From: Aquarana catesbeiana
Lineage: Eukaryota > Chordata > Amphibia > Anura > Ranidae
Direction: 5' to 3'
Length of the DNA: 64,000 bases
Assembly: GCF_042186555.1 (NCBI RefSeq)
Contig: NC_133324.1
Coordinates: 4,371,558 to 4,435,557, forward strand
Below are positions 1-15,000 of the stretch, one piece after another. The number at the start of each line of letters is the position of its first letter. Position 1 is the stretch's first letter. Below the pieces are notes generated by a model. It saw only the letters and a list, made by a program, of their open reading frames with translations, was not told the origin of the DNA and made no database searches. The translations under genes and the position numbers were made by a program.

Positions 1-3000
1 GAGTCACCAGAGGGCGCCACCGACACACATTCTTCAATACTGAACACTGACACCCCGGAGTCACCAGAGGGCGCCACTGACACCCCGGAGCCACCAGAAG
101 GCGCCTCTGACACCCCTTAGTCACCAGAGGGCGCCACTGACACCCCGGAGTCACCAGAGGGAGCCACTGACACCCCTTAGTCACCAGAGGGCGCCACTGA
201 CACCCCGGAGTCACCAGAGGGAGCCACTGACACCCCTTAGTCACCAGAGGGCGCCACTGACACCCCGGAGTCACCAGAGGGAGCCACTGACACCCCTTAG
301 TCACCAGAGGGCGCCACTGACACCCCTTAGTCACCAGAGGGCGCCACTGACACCCCGGAGTCACCAGAGGGAGCCACTGACACCCCTTAGTTACCAGAGG
401 GCGCCACCAACACACATTCCTCAATACTGAATACTGACACCCCGGAGTCACCAGAGGGCGCCACTGACACCCCTTAGTCACCAGAGGGCGCCACTGACAC
501 CCCTTAGTCACCAGAGGGCGCCACTGACACCCCGGGGGTCACCAGAGGGCGCCACTGACGCCCTGGAGTCACCAGAGGGCGCCACTGACACCCCTTAGTC
601 ACCAGAGGGCGCCACCGACACACATTCTTCAATACTAAACACTGACGCCCTGGAGTCACCAGAGGGCAACCCTTAGTCACCAGAGGGCGCCACTGACTCC
701 CCGGAGTCACCAGAGGGCGCCACCGACACACATTCCTCAATACTGAACACTGACACCCCGGAGTCACCAGAGGGCGCCACCGACACACATTCCTCAATAC
801 TGAACACTGACACCCGAGGGCGCCACTGACGCCCCGGAGTCACCAGAGGGCGCCCCTTAGTCAGCAGAGGGCGCCACTGACACCCCTTAGTCACCAGAGG
901 GCGCCACTGACACCCCTTAGTCACCAGAGGGCACCACTGACACCCCGGAGTCACCAGAGGGCGCCACTGACACCCCTTAGTCACCAGAGGGCGCCACTGA
1001 AACCCCTTAGTCATCAGAGGGCGCCACTGACACCCCGGAGTCACCAGAGGGCGCCACTGACACCCGTTAGTCATCAGAGGGCGCCACTGACACCCCGGAG
1101 TCACCAGAGGGCACCACTGACACCCCGGAGTCACCAGAGGGCGCCACTGAAACCCCGGAGTCACCAGAGGGCGCCACTGACACCCCGAAGTCGCCAGAGG
1201 ACGCCACTGACACCCCGGAGTCACCAGAGGGCGCCCCGGAGTCACCATAGGGCGCCCCGGAGTCAGCAGAGGGCGCCACTGATGCCCCGGAGTCAGCAGA
1301 GGGCGCTTCTGATGCCCCGGAGTCACCAGAGGGCGCCACCGACACCCCCGGAGTCACCAGAGAGCGCCACTGACACCCCTGGAGTCACCAGAGGGCGCCA
1401 CTGACACCCCCGGAGTCACCAGAGGGCGCCACTGACACCCCGGAGTCACCAGAGGGCACCCCTTAGTCACCAGAGGGCGCCACTGACACCCCGGAGTCAC
1501 CAGAGGGCACCCCTTAGTCACCAGAGGGCGCCACTGACACCCCGGAGTCACCAGAGGGCACCCCTTAGTCACCAGAGGGCGCCACTGACACCCCTTAGTC
1601 ACCAGAGGGCGCCACTGACACCCCGGAGTCACCAGAGGGCGCCACTGACGCCCCGGAGTCAGCAGATGGCGCCACTGACACCCCGGAGCCACCAGAGGGC
1701 GCCCCTGACACCCCTTAGTCACCAGAGGGCGCCACTGACACCCCGGAGCCACCAGAGGGCACCACTGACACCCCGGAGTCACCAGAGGTCGCCACTGACA
1801 CCCCGGAGTCACCGGAGGGCACCCCGGAGTCACCAGAGGGCGCCACTGACACCCCGGAGTCACCAGAGGGCGCCACTGACACCCCGGAGCCACCAGAGGG
1901 CGCCACTGACACCCCGGGTTCGCCAGAGGGCGCCACTGACACCCCGGAACCGCCAGAGGGCGCCACTGACACCCCAGAGCCACCAGAGGGCGCCACTGAC
2001 ACCCCGGAGCCACCAGAGGGCGCCACTGACACCCCGGAGTCGCCAGAGGGCGCCACTGACACCCCGGAGCCACCAGAGGGCGCCACTGACACCCCGGAAC
2101 CGCCAGAGGGCGCCACTGACACCCCGGAGCCACCAGAGGGCGCCACTGACACCCCGGAGTCACCAGAGGGCGCCACTGACACCCCTTAGTCACCAGAGGG
2201 CGCCACTGACACCCCGGAGTCACCAGAGGGCGCCACTGACACCCCGGAGTCATCAGAGGGCGCCACTGACACCCCGGAGACACCAGAGGGCGCCACTGAC
2301 GCCCCGGAGTCACCAGAGGGCGCCACTGACACCCCGGAGTCACCAGAGGGCGCCACCGACACACATTCTTCAATACTGAACACTGACACCCCGGAGTCAC
2401 CAGAGGGCGCCACTGACACCCCGGAGCCACCAGAAGGCGCCTCTGACGCCCCTTAGTCAAAAGAGGGCGCCACTGACACCCCTTAGTCACCAGAGGGCGC
2501 CACTGACACCGCTTAGTCACCAGAGGGCGCCACTGACACCCCGGAGTCACCAGAGGGAGCCACTGACACCCCTTAGTCACCAGAGGGCGCCACCAACACA
2601 CATTCCTCAATACTGAATACTGACACCCCGGAGTCACCAGAGGGCGCCACTGACACCCCTTAGTCACCAGAGGGCGCCACTGACACCCCTTAGTCACCAG
2701 AGGGCGCCACTGACACCCCGGGGGTCACCAGAGGGCGCCACTGACACCCCCGGGGTCACCAGAGGGCGCCACTGACACCTCCGGGGTCACCAGAGGGCGC
2801 CACTGACACCCCCGGGTCACCAGAGGGCGCCACTGACGCCCTGGAGTCACCAGAGTGCGCCACTGACACCCCTTAGTCACCAGAGGGCGCCACCGACACA
2901 CATTCTTCAATACTAAACACTGACGCCCTGGAGTCACCAGAGGGCAACCCTTAGTCACCAGAGGGCGCCACTGACTCCCCGGAGTCACCAGAGGGCGCCA

Positions 3001-6000
3001 CCGACACACATTCCTCAATACTGAACACTGACACCCGAGGGCGCCACTGACGCCCCGGAGTCACCAGAGGGCGCCCCTTAGTCAGCAGAGGGCGCCACTG
3101 ACACCCCTTAGTCACCAGAGGGCGCCACTGACACCCCTTAGTCACCAGAGGGCACCACTGACACCCCGGAGTCACCAGAGGGCGCCACTGACACCCCTTA
3201 GTCACCAGAGGGCGCCACTGACACCCCTTAGTCACCAAAGGGCGCCACTGACACCCCTTAGTCACCAAAGGGCGCCGCTGACACCCCTTAGTCACCAGAG
3301 GGCGCCACTGACACCACCGGAGTCACCAGAGGGTGCCACTGACACCCCTTAGTCACCAGAGGGCGCCACTGACACCCCTTAGTCACCAAAGGGCGCCACT
3401 GACACCCCTTAGTCACCAAAGGGCGCCGCTGACACCCCTTAGTCACCAGAGGGCGCCACTGACACCCCTTAGTCACCAGAGGGCGCCGCTGACACCCCTT
3501 AGTCACCAGAGGGCGCCCCTGACATCCCCGGGGTCACCAGAGGGCGCCACTGACACCACCGGAGTCACCAGAGGGCGCCACTGACACCCCTTAGTCACCA
3601 GAGGGCGCCACTGACACCCCTTAGTCACCAGAGGGCGCCACTGACACCCCTTAGTCACCAAAGGGCGCCACTGACACCCCTTAGTCACCAGAGGGCGCCA
3701 CTGACACCCCTTAGTCACCAAAGGGCGCCACTGACACCCCTTAGTCACCAAAGGGCGCCGCTGACACCCCTTAGTCACCAGAGGGCGCCGCTGACACCCC
3801 TTAGTCACCAGAGGGCGCCCCTGACATCCCCGGGGTCACCAGAGGGCGCCACTGACACCACCGGAGTCACCAGAGGGCGCCACTGACACCCCTTAGTCAC
3901 CAAAGGGCGCCGCTGACACCCCTTAGTCACCAGAGGGCACCCCTGACATCCCCGGGGTCACCAGAGGGCGCCACTGACACCACCGGAGTCACCAGAGGGC
4001 GCCACTGACACCCCGGAGTCACCAGAGGGCGCCACTGACGCCCCGGAGTCACCAGAGGGCGCCACTGACACCCCCGGAGTCACCAGAGGGCGCCACTGAC
4101 GCCCCGGAGTCACCAGAGGGCGCCACTGACACACATTCCTCAATACTGAACACTGACACCCCGGAGTCACCAGAGGGCGCCACTGACACCCCTGGGGTCA
4201 CCAGAGGGCGCCACTGACACCCCCGGAGTCACCAGAGGGCGCCACTGACGCCCCGGAGTCACCAGAGGGCGCCACTGACACACATTCCTCAATACTGAAC
4301 ACTGACACCCCGGAGTCACCAGAGGGCGCCACTGACACCCCTGGGGTCACCAGAGGGCGCCACTGACACCCCTGGAGTCACCAGAGGGCGCCACTGACGC
4401 TCCGGAGTCACCAGAGGGCGCCACTGACGCTCCGGAGTCACCAGAGGGCGCCACTGGCACCCCTTAGTCACCAGAGGGCGCCACTGACACCCCTTAGTCA
4501 TCAGAGGGCGCCACTGACACCCCTTAGTCATCAGAGGGCGCCACTGACACCCCTTAGTCACCAGAGGGCGCCACTGACACCCCAGAGTCACCAGAGGGCG
4601 CCACTGACACCCCGAAGTCGCCAGAGGACGCCACTGACACCCCGGAGTCACCAGAGGGCGCCCCGGAGTCACCAGAGGGCGCCCCGGAGTCACCAGAGGG
4701 CGCCCCGGAGTCAGCAGAGGGCGCCACTGATGCCCCGGAGTCAGCAGAGGGCGCTTCTGACGCCCCGGAGTCACCAGAGGGCGCCACTGACACCCCGGAG
4801 TCACCAGAGGGCGCCACTGACACCCCCGGAGTCACCAGAGGCCGCCACTGACGCCCCGGAGTCACCGGAGGGCACCACTGACACCCCCGGAGTCAGCAGA
4901 GGGCGCCACTGATACCCCCGGAGTCACCCGAGGGCGCCACTGACGCCCCGGAGTCAGCAGAGGGCGCCACTGATACCCCCAGAGTCACCAGAGGGCGCCA
5001 CACCTCCGGAGTCACCAGAGGGCGCCACTGACACCCCGGAGTCACCAGAGGGCGCCACCGAACACATTCCTCAATACTGAACACTGACACCCCGGAGTCA
5101 CCAGAGGGCGCCACTGACACCCCGGAGTCACCAGAGGGCGCCACTGACACCCCTTAGTCATCAGAGGGCGCCACTGACACCCCGGAGTCACCAGAGGGCA
5201 CCACTGACACCCCAGAGTCACCAGAGGGCGCCACTGACACCCCGAAGTCGCCAGAGGACGCCACTGACACCCCGGAGTCACCAGAGGGCGCCCCGGAGTC
5301 ACCAGAGGGCGCCCCGGAGTCAGCAGAGGGCGCCACTGATGCCCCGGAGTCAGCAGAGGGCGCTTCTGATGCCCCGGAGTCACCAGAGGGCGCCACTGAC
5401 ACCCCCGGAGTCACCAGAGGGCGCCACTGACACCCCGGAGTCACCAGAGGGCACCCCTTAGTCACCAGAGGGCGCCACTGACACCCCGGAGTCACCAGAG
5501 GGCACCCCTTAGTCACCAGAGGGCGCCACTGACACCCCGGAGTCACCAGAGGGTGCCACTGACACCCCTTAGTCACCAGAGGGCGCCACTGACACCCCGG
5601 AGTCACCAGAGGGCGCCACTGACACCCCGGAGTCACCAGAGGGCACCACTGACACCCCGGAGTCACCAGAGGGCGCCACTGACACCCCGGAGTCACCAGA
5701 GGTCGCCACTGACACCCCGGAGTCACCGGAGGGCACCCCGGAGTCACCAGAGGGCGCCACTGACACCCCGGAGTCACCAGAGGGCGCCACTGACACCCCG
5801 GGGTCGCCAGAGGGCGCCACTGACACCCCAGAGCCACCAGAGGGCGCCACTGACACCCCGGAGCCACCAGAGGGCGCCACTGACACCCCGGAGCCACCAG
5901 AGGGCGCCACTAACACCCCGGAGTCACCAGAGGGCGCCACTGACACCCCTTAGTCACCAGAGGGCTCCACTGACACCCCGGAGTCACCAGAGGGCGCCAC

Positions 6001-9000
6001 TGACGCCCCGGAGTCAGCAGAGGGCGCCACTGACACCCCCGGGATCACCAGAGGGCGCCACTGACACCCCGGAACCGCCAGAGGGCGCCACTGACACCCC
6101 GGAGCCACCAGAGGGCGCCACTGACACCCCAGAGTCACCAGAGGTCGCCACTGACACCCCGGAGTCACCGGAGGGCACCCCGGAGTCACCAGAGGGCGCC
6201 ACTGACACCCCGGAGCCACCAGAGGGCGCCACTGACACCCCGGGGTCGCCAGAGGGCGCCACTGACACCCCGGAACCGCCAGAGGGCGCCACTGACACCC
6301 CGGAGCCACCAGAGGGCGCCACTGACACCCCGGAGCCACCAGAGGGCGCCACTGACACCCCTTAGTCACCAGAGGGCGCCACTGACACCCCGGAGTCACC
6401 AGAGGACGCCACTGACACCCCTTAGTCACCAGAGGGCGCCACTGACACACCGGAGCCACCAGAGGGCGCCACTGACACCCCGGAGTCACCAGAAGGCGCA
6501 ACTGACGCTCCGGAGTCAAGAGAGGGCGCCACTGACACCCCGGAGTCACCAGAGGGCGCCACTGACGCCCCGGAGTCACCAGAGGGCGCCACTGACACCC
6601 CGGAGTCACCAGAGGGCGCCACTGACACCCCCGGAGTCACCAGAGGGCGCCACTGACGCCCCGGAGTCACCAGAGGGAGCCACTGACGCCCCGGAGTCAC
6701 CAGAGGGAGCCACTGACACCCCGGAGTCACCAGAGGGCGCCACCGACACACATTCCTCAATACTGAACACTGACACCCCGGAGTCACCAGAGGGCGCCAC
6801 TGAAACCCCGGAGTTACCAGAGGGCGCCACTGACACCCCTTAGACACCAGAGGGCGCCACTGACACCCCTTAGTCACCAGAGGGCGCCACTGACACCCCT
6901 TAGTCACCAGAGGGCGCCACTGACACCCCTTAGTCACCAGAGGGCGCCCCGGACACCCCTTAGTCACCAGAGGATGCCCCTGACACCCCTTAGTCACCAG
7001 AGGGCGCCACTGACACCCTCGGAATCACCAGAGGGCGCCACTGACACCCCCGGGGTCACCAGAGGGCGCCACTGACACCACCGGGGTCACCAGAGGGCGC
7101 CACTGACACCCCAGGGGTCACCAGAGGGCGCCACTGACGCCCCGGAGTCACCAGAGGGCGCCACTGAACACATTCCTCAATACTGAACACTGACACCCCG
7201 GAGCCACCAGAGGGCGCCACCGAACACATTCCTCAATACTGAACACTGACACCCCGGAGTCACCAGAGGGCGCCACTGACACCCCGGAGCCACCAGAGGG
7301 CGCCACTGACACCCCTTAGTCACCAGAGGGCGCCACTGACACCCCGGAGTCACCAGAGGGCGCCACTGACACCCCGGAGTCACCAGAGGGCGCCACTGAC
7401 ACCCCGGAGTCACCAGAGGGCGCCACTGACACCCCGGAGTCACCAGAGGGCGCCCCGGAGTCAGCAGAGGGCGCCACTGATGCCCCGGAGTCAGCAGAGG
7501 GCGCCACTGATGCCCCGGAGTCACCAGAGGGCGCCACTGACACCCCTTAGTCACCAGAGGGCGCCCCGGACACCCCTTAGTCACCAGAGGGCACCACTGA
7601 CACCCCCGGGGTCACGAGAGGGCGCCACTGACACCACCGGGGTCACCAGAGGGCGCCACCGAACACATTCCTCAATACTGAACACTGACACCCCGGAGTC
7701 ACCAGAGGGCGCCACTGACACCCTGGAGCCACCAGAGGGCGCCCCTTAGTCACCAGAGGGCGCCACTGACACCCTGGAGCCACCAGAGGGCGCCACTGAC
7801 ACCCCGGAGTCACCAGAGGGCGCCCCGGAGTCAGCAGAGGGCGCCACTGATGCCCCGGAGTCAGCAGAGGGCGCCACTGATGCCCCGGAGTCACCAGAGG
7901 GCGCCACTGACACCCCTTAGTCACCAGAGGGCGCCCCGGACACCCCTTAGTCACCAGAGGGCACCACTGACACCCCCGGGGTCACGAGAGGGCGCCACTG
8001 ACACCACCGGGGTCACCAGAGGGCGCCACCGAACACATTCCTCAATACTGAACACTGACACCCCGGAGTCACCAGAGGGCGCCACTGACGCCCCGTAGTC
8101 ACCAGAGGGCGCCACTGACGCCCCGGAGTCAGCAGAGGGCGCCACTGACACCCCCGGAGTCACCAGAGGCCGCCACTGACGCCCCGTAGTCACCAGAGGG
8201 CGCCACTGATGCCCCTTAGTCACCAGAGGGCGCCACTGACGCCCCGGAGTCAGCAGAGGGCGCCACTGACACCCCCAGAGTCACCAGAGGGCGCCACTGA
8301 CACCCCCGGAGTCACCAGAGGGCGCCACTGACACCCCTTAGTCACCAGAGGGCGCCACCGAACACATTCCTCAATACTGAACACTGACACCCCGAGGTCA
8401 CCAGAGGGCGCCACTGACGCTCCGCAGTCACCAGAGGGCGCCACTGGCACCCCTTAGTCACCAGAGGGCGCCACTGACACCCCTTAATCATCAGAGGGCG
8501 CCACTGACACCCCTTAGTCATCAGAGGGCGCCACTGACACCCCTTAGTCACCAGAGGGCGCCACTGACACCCCAGAGTCACCAGAGGGCGCCCCGGAGTC
8601 ACCAGAGGGCACCACTGACACCCCGGAGTCACCAGAGGGCGCCACTGACACCCCGGAGTCACCAGAGGGCGCCACTGACACCCCGGAGTCACCAGAGGGT
8701 GCCACTGACTCCCCGGAGTCACCAGAGGGCGCCACTGACACCCCGGAGTCATCAGAGGGCGCCACTGACACCCCGGAGTCACCAGAGGGCGCCACTGACA
8801 CCCCGGAGTCACCAGAGGGCGCCACCGACACACATTCTTCAATACTGAACACTGACACCCGAAGGCGCCACTGACGCCCCGGAGTCACCAGAGGGCACCC
8901 CTTAGTCACCAGAGGGCGCCACTGACACCCCGCAGTCACCAGAGGGCGCCACCGAACACATTCCTCAATACTGAATACTGACACCCCGGAGTCATCAGAG

Positions 9001-12000
9001 GGCGCCACTGACACCCCGGAGTCACCAGAGGGCGCCACTGACGCCCGGGAGTCACCAGAGGGCGCCACTGACGCCCGGGAGTCACCAGAGGGCGCCACTG
9101 ACGCCCCGGAGTCACCAGAGGGCGCCACTGACACACATTCCCCAATACTGAACATTGACACCCCGGAGCCACCAGAGGGCGCCACTGACGCCCCTTAGTC
9201 AAAAGAGGGCGCCACTGACACCCCTTAGTCACCAGAGGGCGCCACTGACACCCCTTAGTCACCAGAGGGCGCCACTGACACCCCTTAGTCACCAGAGGGC
9301 GCCACTGACACCCCTTAGTCACCAGAGGGCGCCACTGACACCCCTTAGTCACCAGAGGGCGCCACTGACACCCCTTAGTCACCAGAGGGCGCCACTGACA
9401 CCCCCGGGGTCACCAGAGGGCGCCACTGACACCCCCGGGGTCACCAGAGGGCGCCACTGACACCCCCGGGTCACCAGAGGGCGCCACTGACAACCCGGAG
9501 TCACCAGAGGGCGCCAGTGACGCCCCGGAGTCACCAGAGGGCGCCACCGACACACATTCTTCAATACTGAACACTGACACCCCGGAGTCACCAGAGGGCG
9601 CCACTGACACCCCGGAGTCACCAGAGGGCGCCACTGACACCCCGGAGTCACCAGAGGGCACCCCTTAGTCACCAGAGGGCACCCCTTAGTCACCAGAGGG
9701 CGCCACTGACACCCCGGAGACATCAGAGGGCGCCACTAACACACATTCCCCAATACTGAACATTGACACCCCGGAGCCACCAGAAGGCGCCTGTGACGCC
9801 CCTTAGTCAAAAGAGGGCGCCACTGACACCCCTTAGTCACCAGAGGGCGCCACTGTCACCCCTTAGTCACCAGAGGGCGCCACTGACACCCCGGAGTCAC
9901 CAGAGGGCGCCACTGACGCCCCGGAGTCAGCAGATGGTGCCACTGACACCCCGGAGCCACCAGAGGGCGCCACTGACACCCCTTAGTCACCAGAGGGCGC
10001 CACTGACACCCCGGAGTCACCAGAGGGCGCCACTGACACCCCGGAGTCACCAGAGGTCGCCACTGACACCCCGGAGTCACCGGAGGGCACCCCGGAGTCA
10101 CCAGAGGGCGCCACTGACACCCCGGAGTCACCAGAGGGCGCCACTGACACCCCGGAGCCACCAGAGGGCGCCACTGACACCCCGGGGTCGCCAGAGGGCG
10201 CCACTGACACCCCGGAACCGCCAGAGGGCGCCACTGACACCCCGGAGCCACCAGAGGGCGCAACTGACACCCCGGAGCCGCCAGAGGGCGCCACTGACAC
10301 CCCGGAGCCACCAGAGGGCGCCACTGACACCCCTTAGTCACCAGAGGGCGCCACTGACACCCCTTAGTCACCAGAGGGCTCCACTGACACCCCGGAGTCA
10401 CCAGAGGGCGCCACTGACACCCCTGGGATCACCAGAGGGCGCCACTGACACCCCGGAACCGCCAGAGGGCGCCACTGACACCCCGGAGCCACCAGAGGGC
10501 GCCACTGACACACATTCCTCAATACTGAACACTGACACCCCGGAGTCACCAGAGGGCGCCACTGACACCCCGGAGTCACCAGAGGGCGCCACTGACACCC
10601 CGGAGTCACCAGAGGGCGCCACTGACACCCCGGAGTCACCGGAGGGCACCCCGGAGTCACCAGAGGGCGCCACTGACACCCCGGAGTCACCAGAGGGCGC
10701 CACTGACACCCCTTAGTTATCAGAGGGCGCCACTGACACCCCTTAGTCACCAGAGGGCGCCACTGACACCCCTTAGTCACCAGAGGGCACCACTGACACC
10801 CCAGAGTCACCAGAGGGCACCACTGACACCCCGGAGTCACCAGAGGGCGCCACTGACACCCCGGAGTCACCAGAGGGCGCCACTGACACCCCGGAGTCAC
10901 TAGAGGGCGCCACTGACACCCCGAAGTCGCCAGAGGACGCCACTGACACCCCGGAGTCACCAGAGGGCGCCACCGACACACATTCCTCAATACTGAACAC
11001 TGACACCCCGGAGTCACCAGAGGGCGCCCCTGACACCCCTTAGTAACCAGAGGGCGCCACTGACACCCCAGAGTCACCAGAGGGCGCCACTGACACCCCA
11101 GAGTCACCAGAGGGTGCCACTGACACCCCTTAGTCACCAGAGGGCACCACTGACACCCCGGGGTCACCAGAGGGCGCCACTGACACCCCGGAGTCACCAG
11201 AGGGCGCCCCTGACACCCCTTACTCACCAGAGGGCACCCCTTAGTCACCAGAGGGAGCCACTGACACCCCGGAGTCACCAGAGGGCGCCCCTGACACCCC
11301 TTACTCACCAGAGGGCACCCCTTAGTCACCAGAGGGCGCCACTGACACCCCTTAGTCACCAGAGGGCGCCACTGACACCCCTTAGTCACCAGAGGGCGCC
11401 CCGGACACCCCTTAGTCACCAGAGGATGCCCCTGACACCCCTTAGTCACCAGAGGGCGCCACTGACACCCTCGGAATCACCAGAGGGCGCCACTGACACT
11501 CCCCGGGGTCACCAGAGGGCACCACTGACACCCCAGGGGTCACCAGAGGGCGCCACTGACACCCCAGGGGTCACCAGAGGGCGCCACTGACACCCCAGGG
11601 GTCACCAGAGGGCGCCACTGACACCCCAGGGGTCACCAGAGGGCGCCACTGACGCCCCGGAGTCAGCAGAGGGCGCCACTGAAGCCCCGGAGTCAGCAGA
11701 GGGCGCCACTGACACCCCCGGGATCACCAGAGGGCGCCACTGACACCCCGGAACCGCCAGAGGGCGCCACTGACACCCCGGAGCCACCAGAGGGCGCCAC
11801 TGACACCCCGGAGCCACCAGAGGGCGCCACTGACAACCCGGAGCCACCAGAGGGCGCCACTGACACCCCTTAGTCACCAGAGGGCGCCACTGACACCCCT
11901 TAGTCACCAGAGGGCTCCACTGACACCCCGGAGTCACCAGAGGGCGCCACTGACACCCCTGGGATCACCAGAGGGCGCCACTGACACCCCGGAACCGCCA

Positions 12001-15000
12001 GAGGGCGCCACTGACACCCCGGAGCCACCAGAGGGCGCCACTGACACCCCGGAGCCACCAGAGGGCGCCACTGACACACATTCCTCAATACTGAACACTG
12101 ACACCCCGGAGTCACCAGAGGGCGCCACTGACACCCCGGAGTCACCAGAGGGCGCCACTGACACCCCGGAGTCACCAGAGGGCGCCACTGACACCCGGGA
12201 GTCACCAGAGGTCGCCACTGACACCCCGGAGTCACCAGAGGGCGCCACTGACACCCCGGAGTCACCAGAGGGCGCCACTGACACCCCGGAGTCACCAGAG
12301 GGCGCCACTGACACCCCGGAGTAACCAGAGGGCGCCACTGACACCCCGGAGTCACCAGAGGGCGCCACTGACACCCTGGAGTCACCGGAGGGCACCCCGG
12401 AGTCACCAGAGGGCGCCACTGACACCCCGGAGTCACCAGAGGGCGCCACTGACACCGCGGAGTCACCAGAGGGCGCCACTGACACCCCGGAGTCACCAGA
12501 GGGCGCCACTGACACCCCGGAGCCACCAGAGGGCGCCACTGACACCCCGAGGTCGCCAGAGGGCGCCACTGACACCCCGGAACCGCCAGAGGGCGCCACT
12601 GACACCCCGGAGCCACCAGAGGGCGCCACTGACACCCCGGAGCCACCAGAGGGCGCCACTGACACCCCTTAGTCACCAGAGGGCGCCACTGACACACCGG
12701 AGCCACCAGAGGGCGCCACTGACACCCCCGGAGCCACCAGAAGGCGCAACTGACGCTCCGGAGTCAAGAGAGGGCGCCACTGACACCCCGGAGTCACCAG
12801 AGGGCGCCACTGACGCCCCGGAGTCACCAGAGGGCGCCACTGACACCCCGGAGTCACCAGAGGGCGCCACTGACACCCCCGGAGTCACCAGAGGGCGCCA
12901 CTGACACCCCCGGAGTCACCAGAGGGCGCCACTGACGCCCCGGAGTCACCAGAGGGCGCCACTGACGCCCCGGAGTCACCAGAGGGCGCCCCTGACACCC
13001 CGGTGTCACCAGAGGGCGCCACTGACACCCCTTAGTCACCAGAGGGCGCCACTGACACCCCTTAGTCACCAGAGGGCGCCCCGGACACCCCTTAGTCACC
13101 AGAGGATGCCCTGACACCCCTTAGTCACCAGAGGGCGCCACTGACACCCTCGGAATCACCAGAGGGCGCCACTGACACCCCCAGGATCACCAGAGGGCGC
13201 CACTGACACTCCCCGGGGTCACCAGAGGGCGCCACTGACACCCCCGGGGTCACCAGAGGGCGCCACTGACACCACCGGGGTCACCAGAGGGCGCCACTGA
13301 CACCCCAGGGGTCACCAGAGGGCGCCACTGACGCCCCGGAGTCAGCAGAGGGCGCCACTGAAGCCCCGGAGTCAGCAGAGGGCGCCACTGACACCCCCGG
13401 GATCACCAGAGGGCGCCACTGACACCCCGGAACCGCCAGAGGGCGCCACTGACACCCCGGAGCCACCAGAGGGCGCCACTGACACCCCGGAATCACCAGA
13501 GGGCGCCACTGACACCCCGGAGTCACCAGAGGGCGCCACTGACACCCCGGAGTCACCGGAGGGCACCCCGGAGTCACCAGAGGGCGCCACTGACACCCCG
13601 GAGCCACTAGAGGGCGCCACTGACACCCCGGAGCCACCAGAGGGCTCCACTGACACCCCTTAGTCACCAGAGGGCGCCACTGACACCCCTTAGTCACCAG
13701 AGGGCTCCACTGACACCCCGGAACCGCCAGAGGGCGCCACTGACACCCCGGAGCCACCAGAGGGCGCCACTGGCACCCCTTAGTCACCAGAGGGCGCCAC
13801 TGACACCCCGGAGTCACCAGAGGGAGCCACTGACACCCCTTAGTCACCAGAGGGCGCCACCAACACACATTCCTCAATACTGAATACTGACACCCCGGAG
13901 TCACCAGAGGGTGCCACTGACACCCCTTAGTCACCAGAGGGCGCCACTGACACCCCTTAGTCACCAGAGGGCGCCCCGGACACCCCTTAGTCACCAGAGG
14001 ATGCCCCTGACACCCCTTAGTCACCAGAGGGCGCCACTGACACCCTTGGAATCACCAGAGGGCGCCACTGACACCCCCGGGGTCACCAGAGGGCGCCACT
14101 GACACCACCGGGGTCACCAGAGGGCGCCACTGACACCCCAGGGGTCACCAGAGGGCGCCACTGACGCCCCGGAGTCACCAGAGGGCGCCACCGAACACAT
14201 TCCTCAATACTGAACACTGACACCCCGGAGCCACCAGAGGGCGCCACTGACACCCCTTAGTCACCAGAGGGCGCCACTGACACCCCGGAGTCACCAGAGG
14301 GCACCCCTTAGTCACCAGAGGGCGCCACTGACACCCCGGAGTCACCAGAGGGCGCCACTGACACCCCGGAGTCACCAGAGGGCGCCCCGGAGTCAGCAGA
14401 GGGCGCCACTGATGCCCCGGAGTCAGCAGAGGGCGCCACTGACACACATTCCTCAATACTGAACACTGACACCCCAGAGTCACCAGAGGGCGCCCCTGAC
14501 ACCCCGGTGTCACCAGAGGGCGCCACTGACACCCCGGAGTCACCAGAGGGTGCCACTCACACCCCGGAGTCACCAGAGGGCGCCACTGACACCCCAGAGT
14601 CACCAGAGGGCGCCACTGACACCCCGGAGTCACCAGAGGGCACCCCTTAATCACCAGAGGGCGCCAATGACACCCCTTAGTCACCAGAGGGCGCCACTGA
14701 CACCCCTTAGTCACCAGAGGGCGCCCCGGACACCCCTTAGTCACCAGAGGGCACCACTGACACCCCCGGGATCACTAGAGGGCGCCACTGACACCCCCGG
14801 GGTCACCAGAGGGCGCCACTGACACCACCGGGGTCACCAGAGGGCGCCACCGAACACATTCCTCAATACTGAACACTGACACCCCGGAGTCACCAGAGGG
14901 CGCCACTGACACCCCGGAGTCACCAGAGGGCACCCCTTAGTCACCAGAGGGCGCCACTGACACCCTGGAGCCACCAGAGGGCGCCACTGACACCCCGGAG

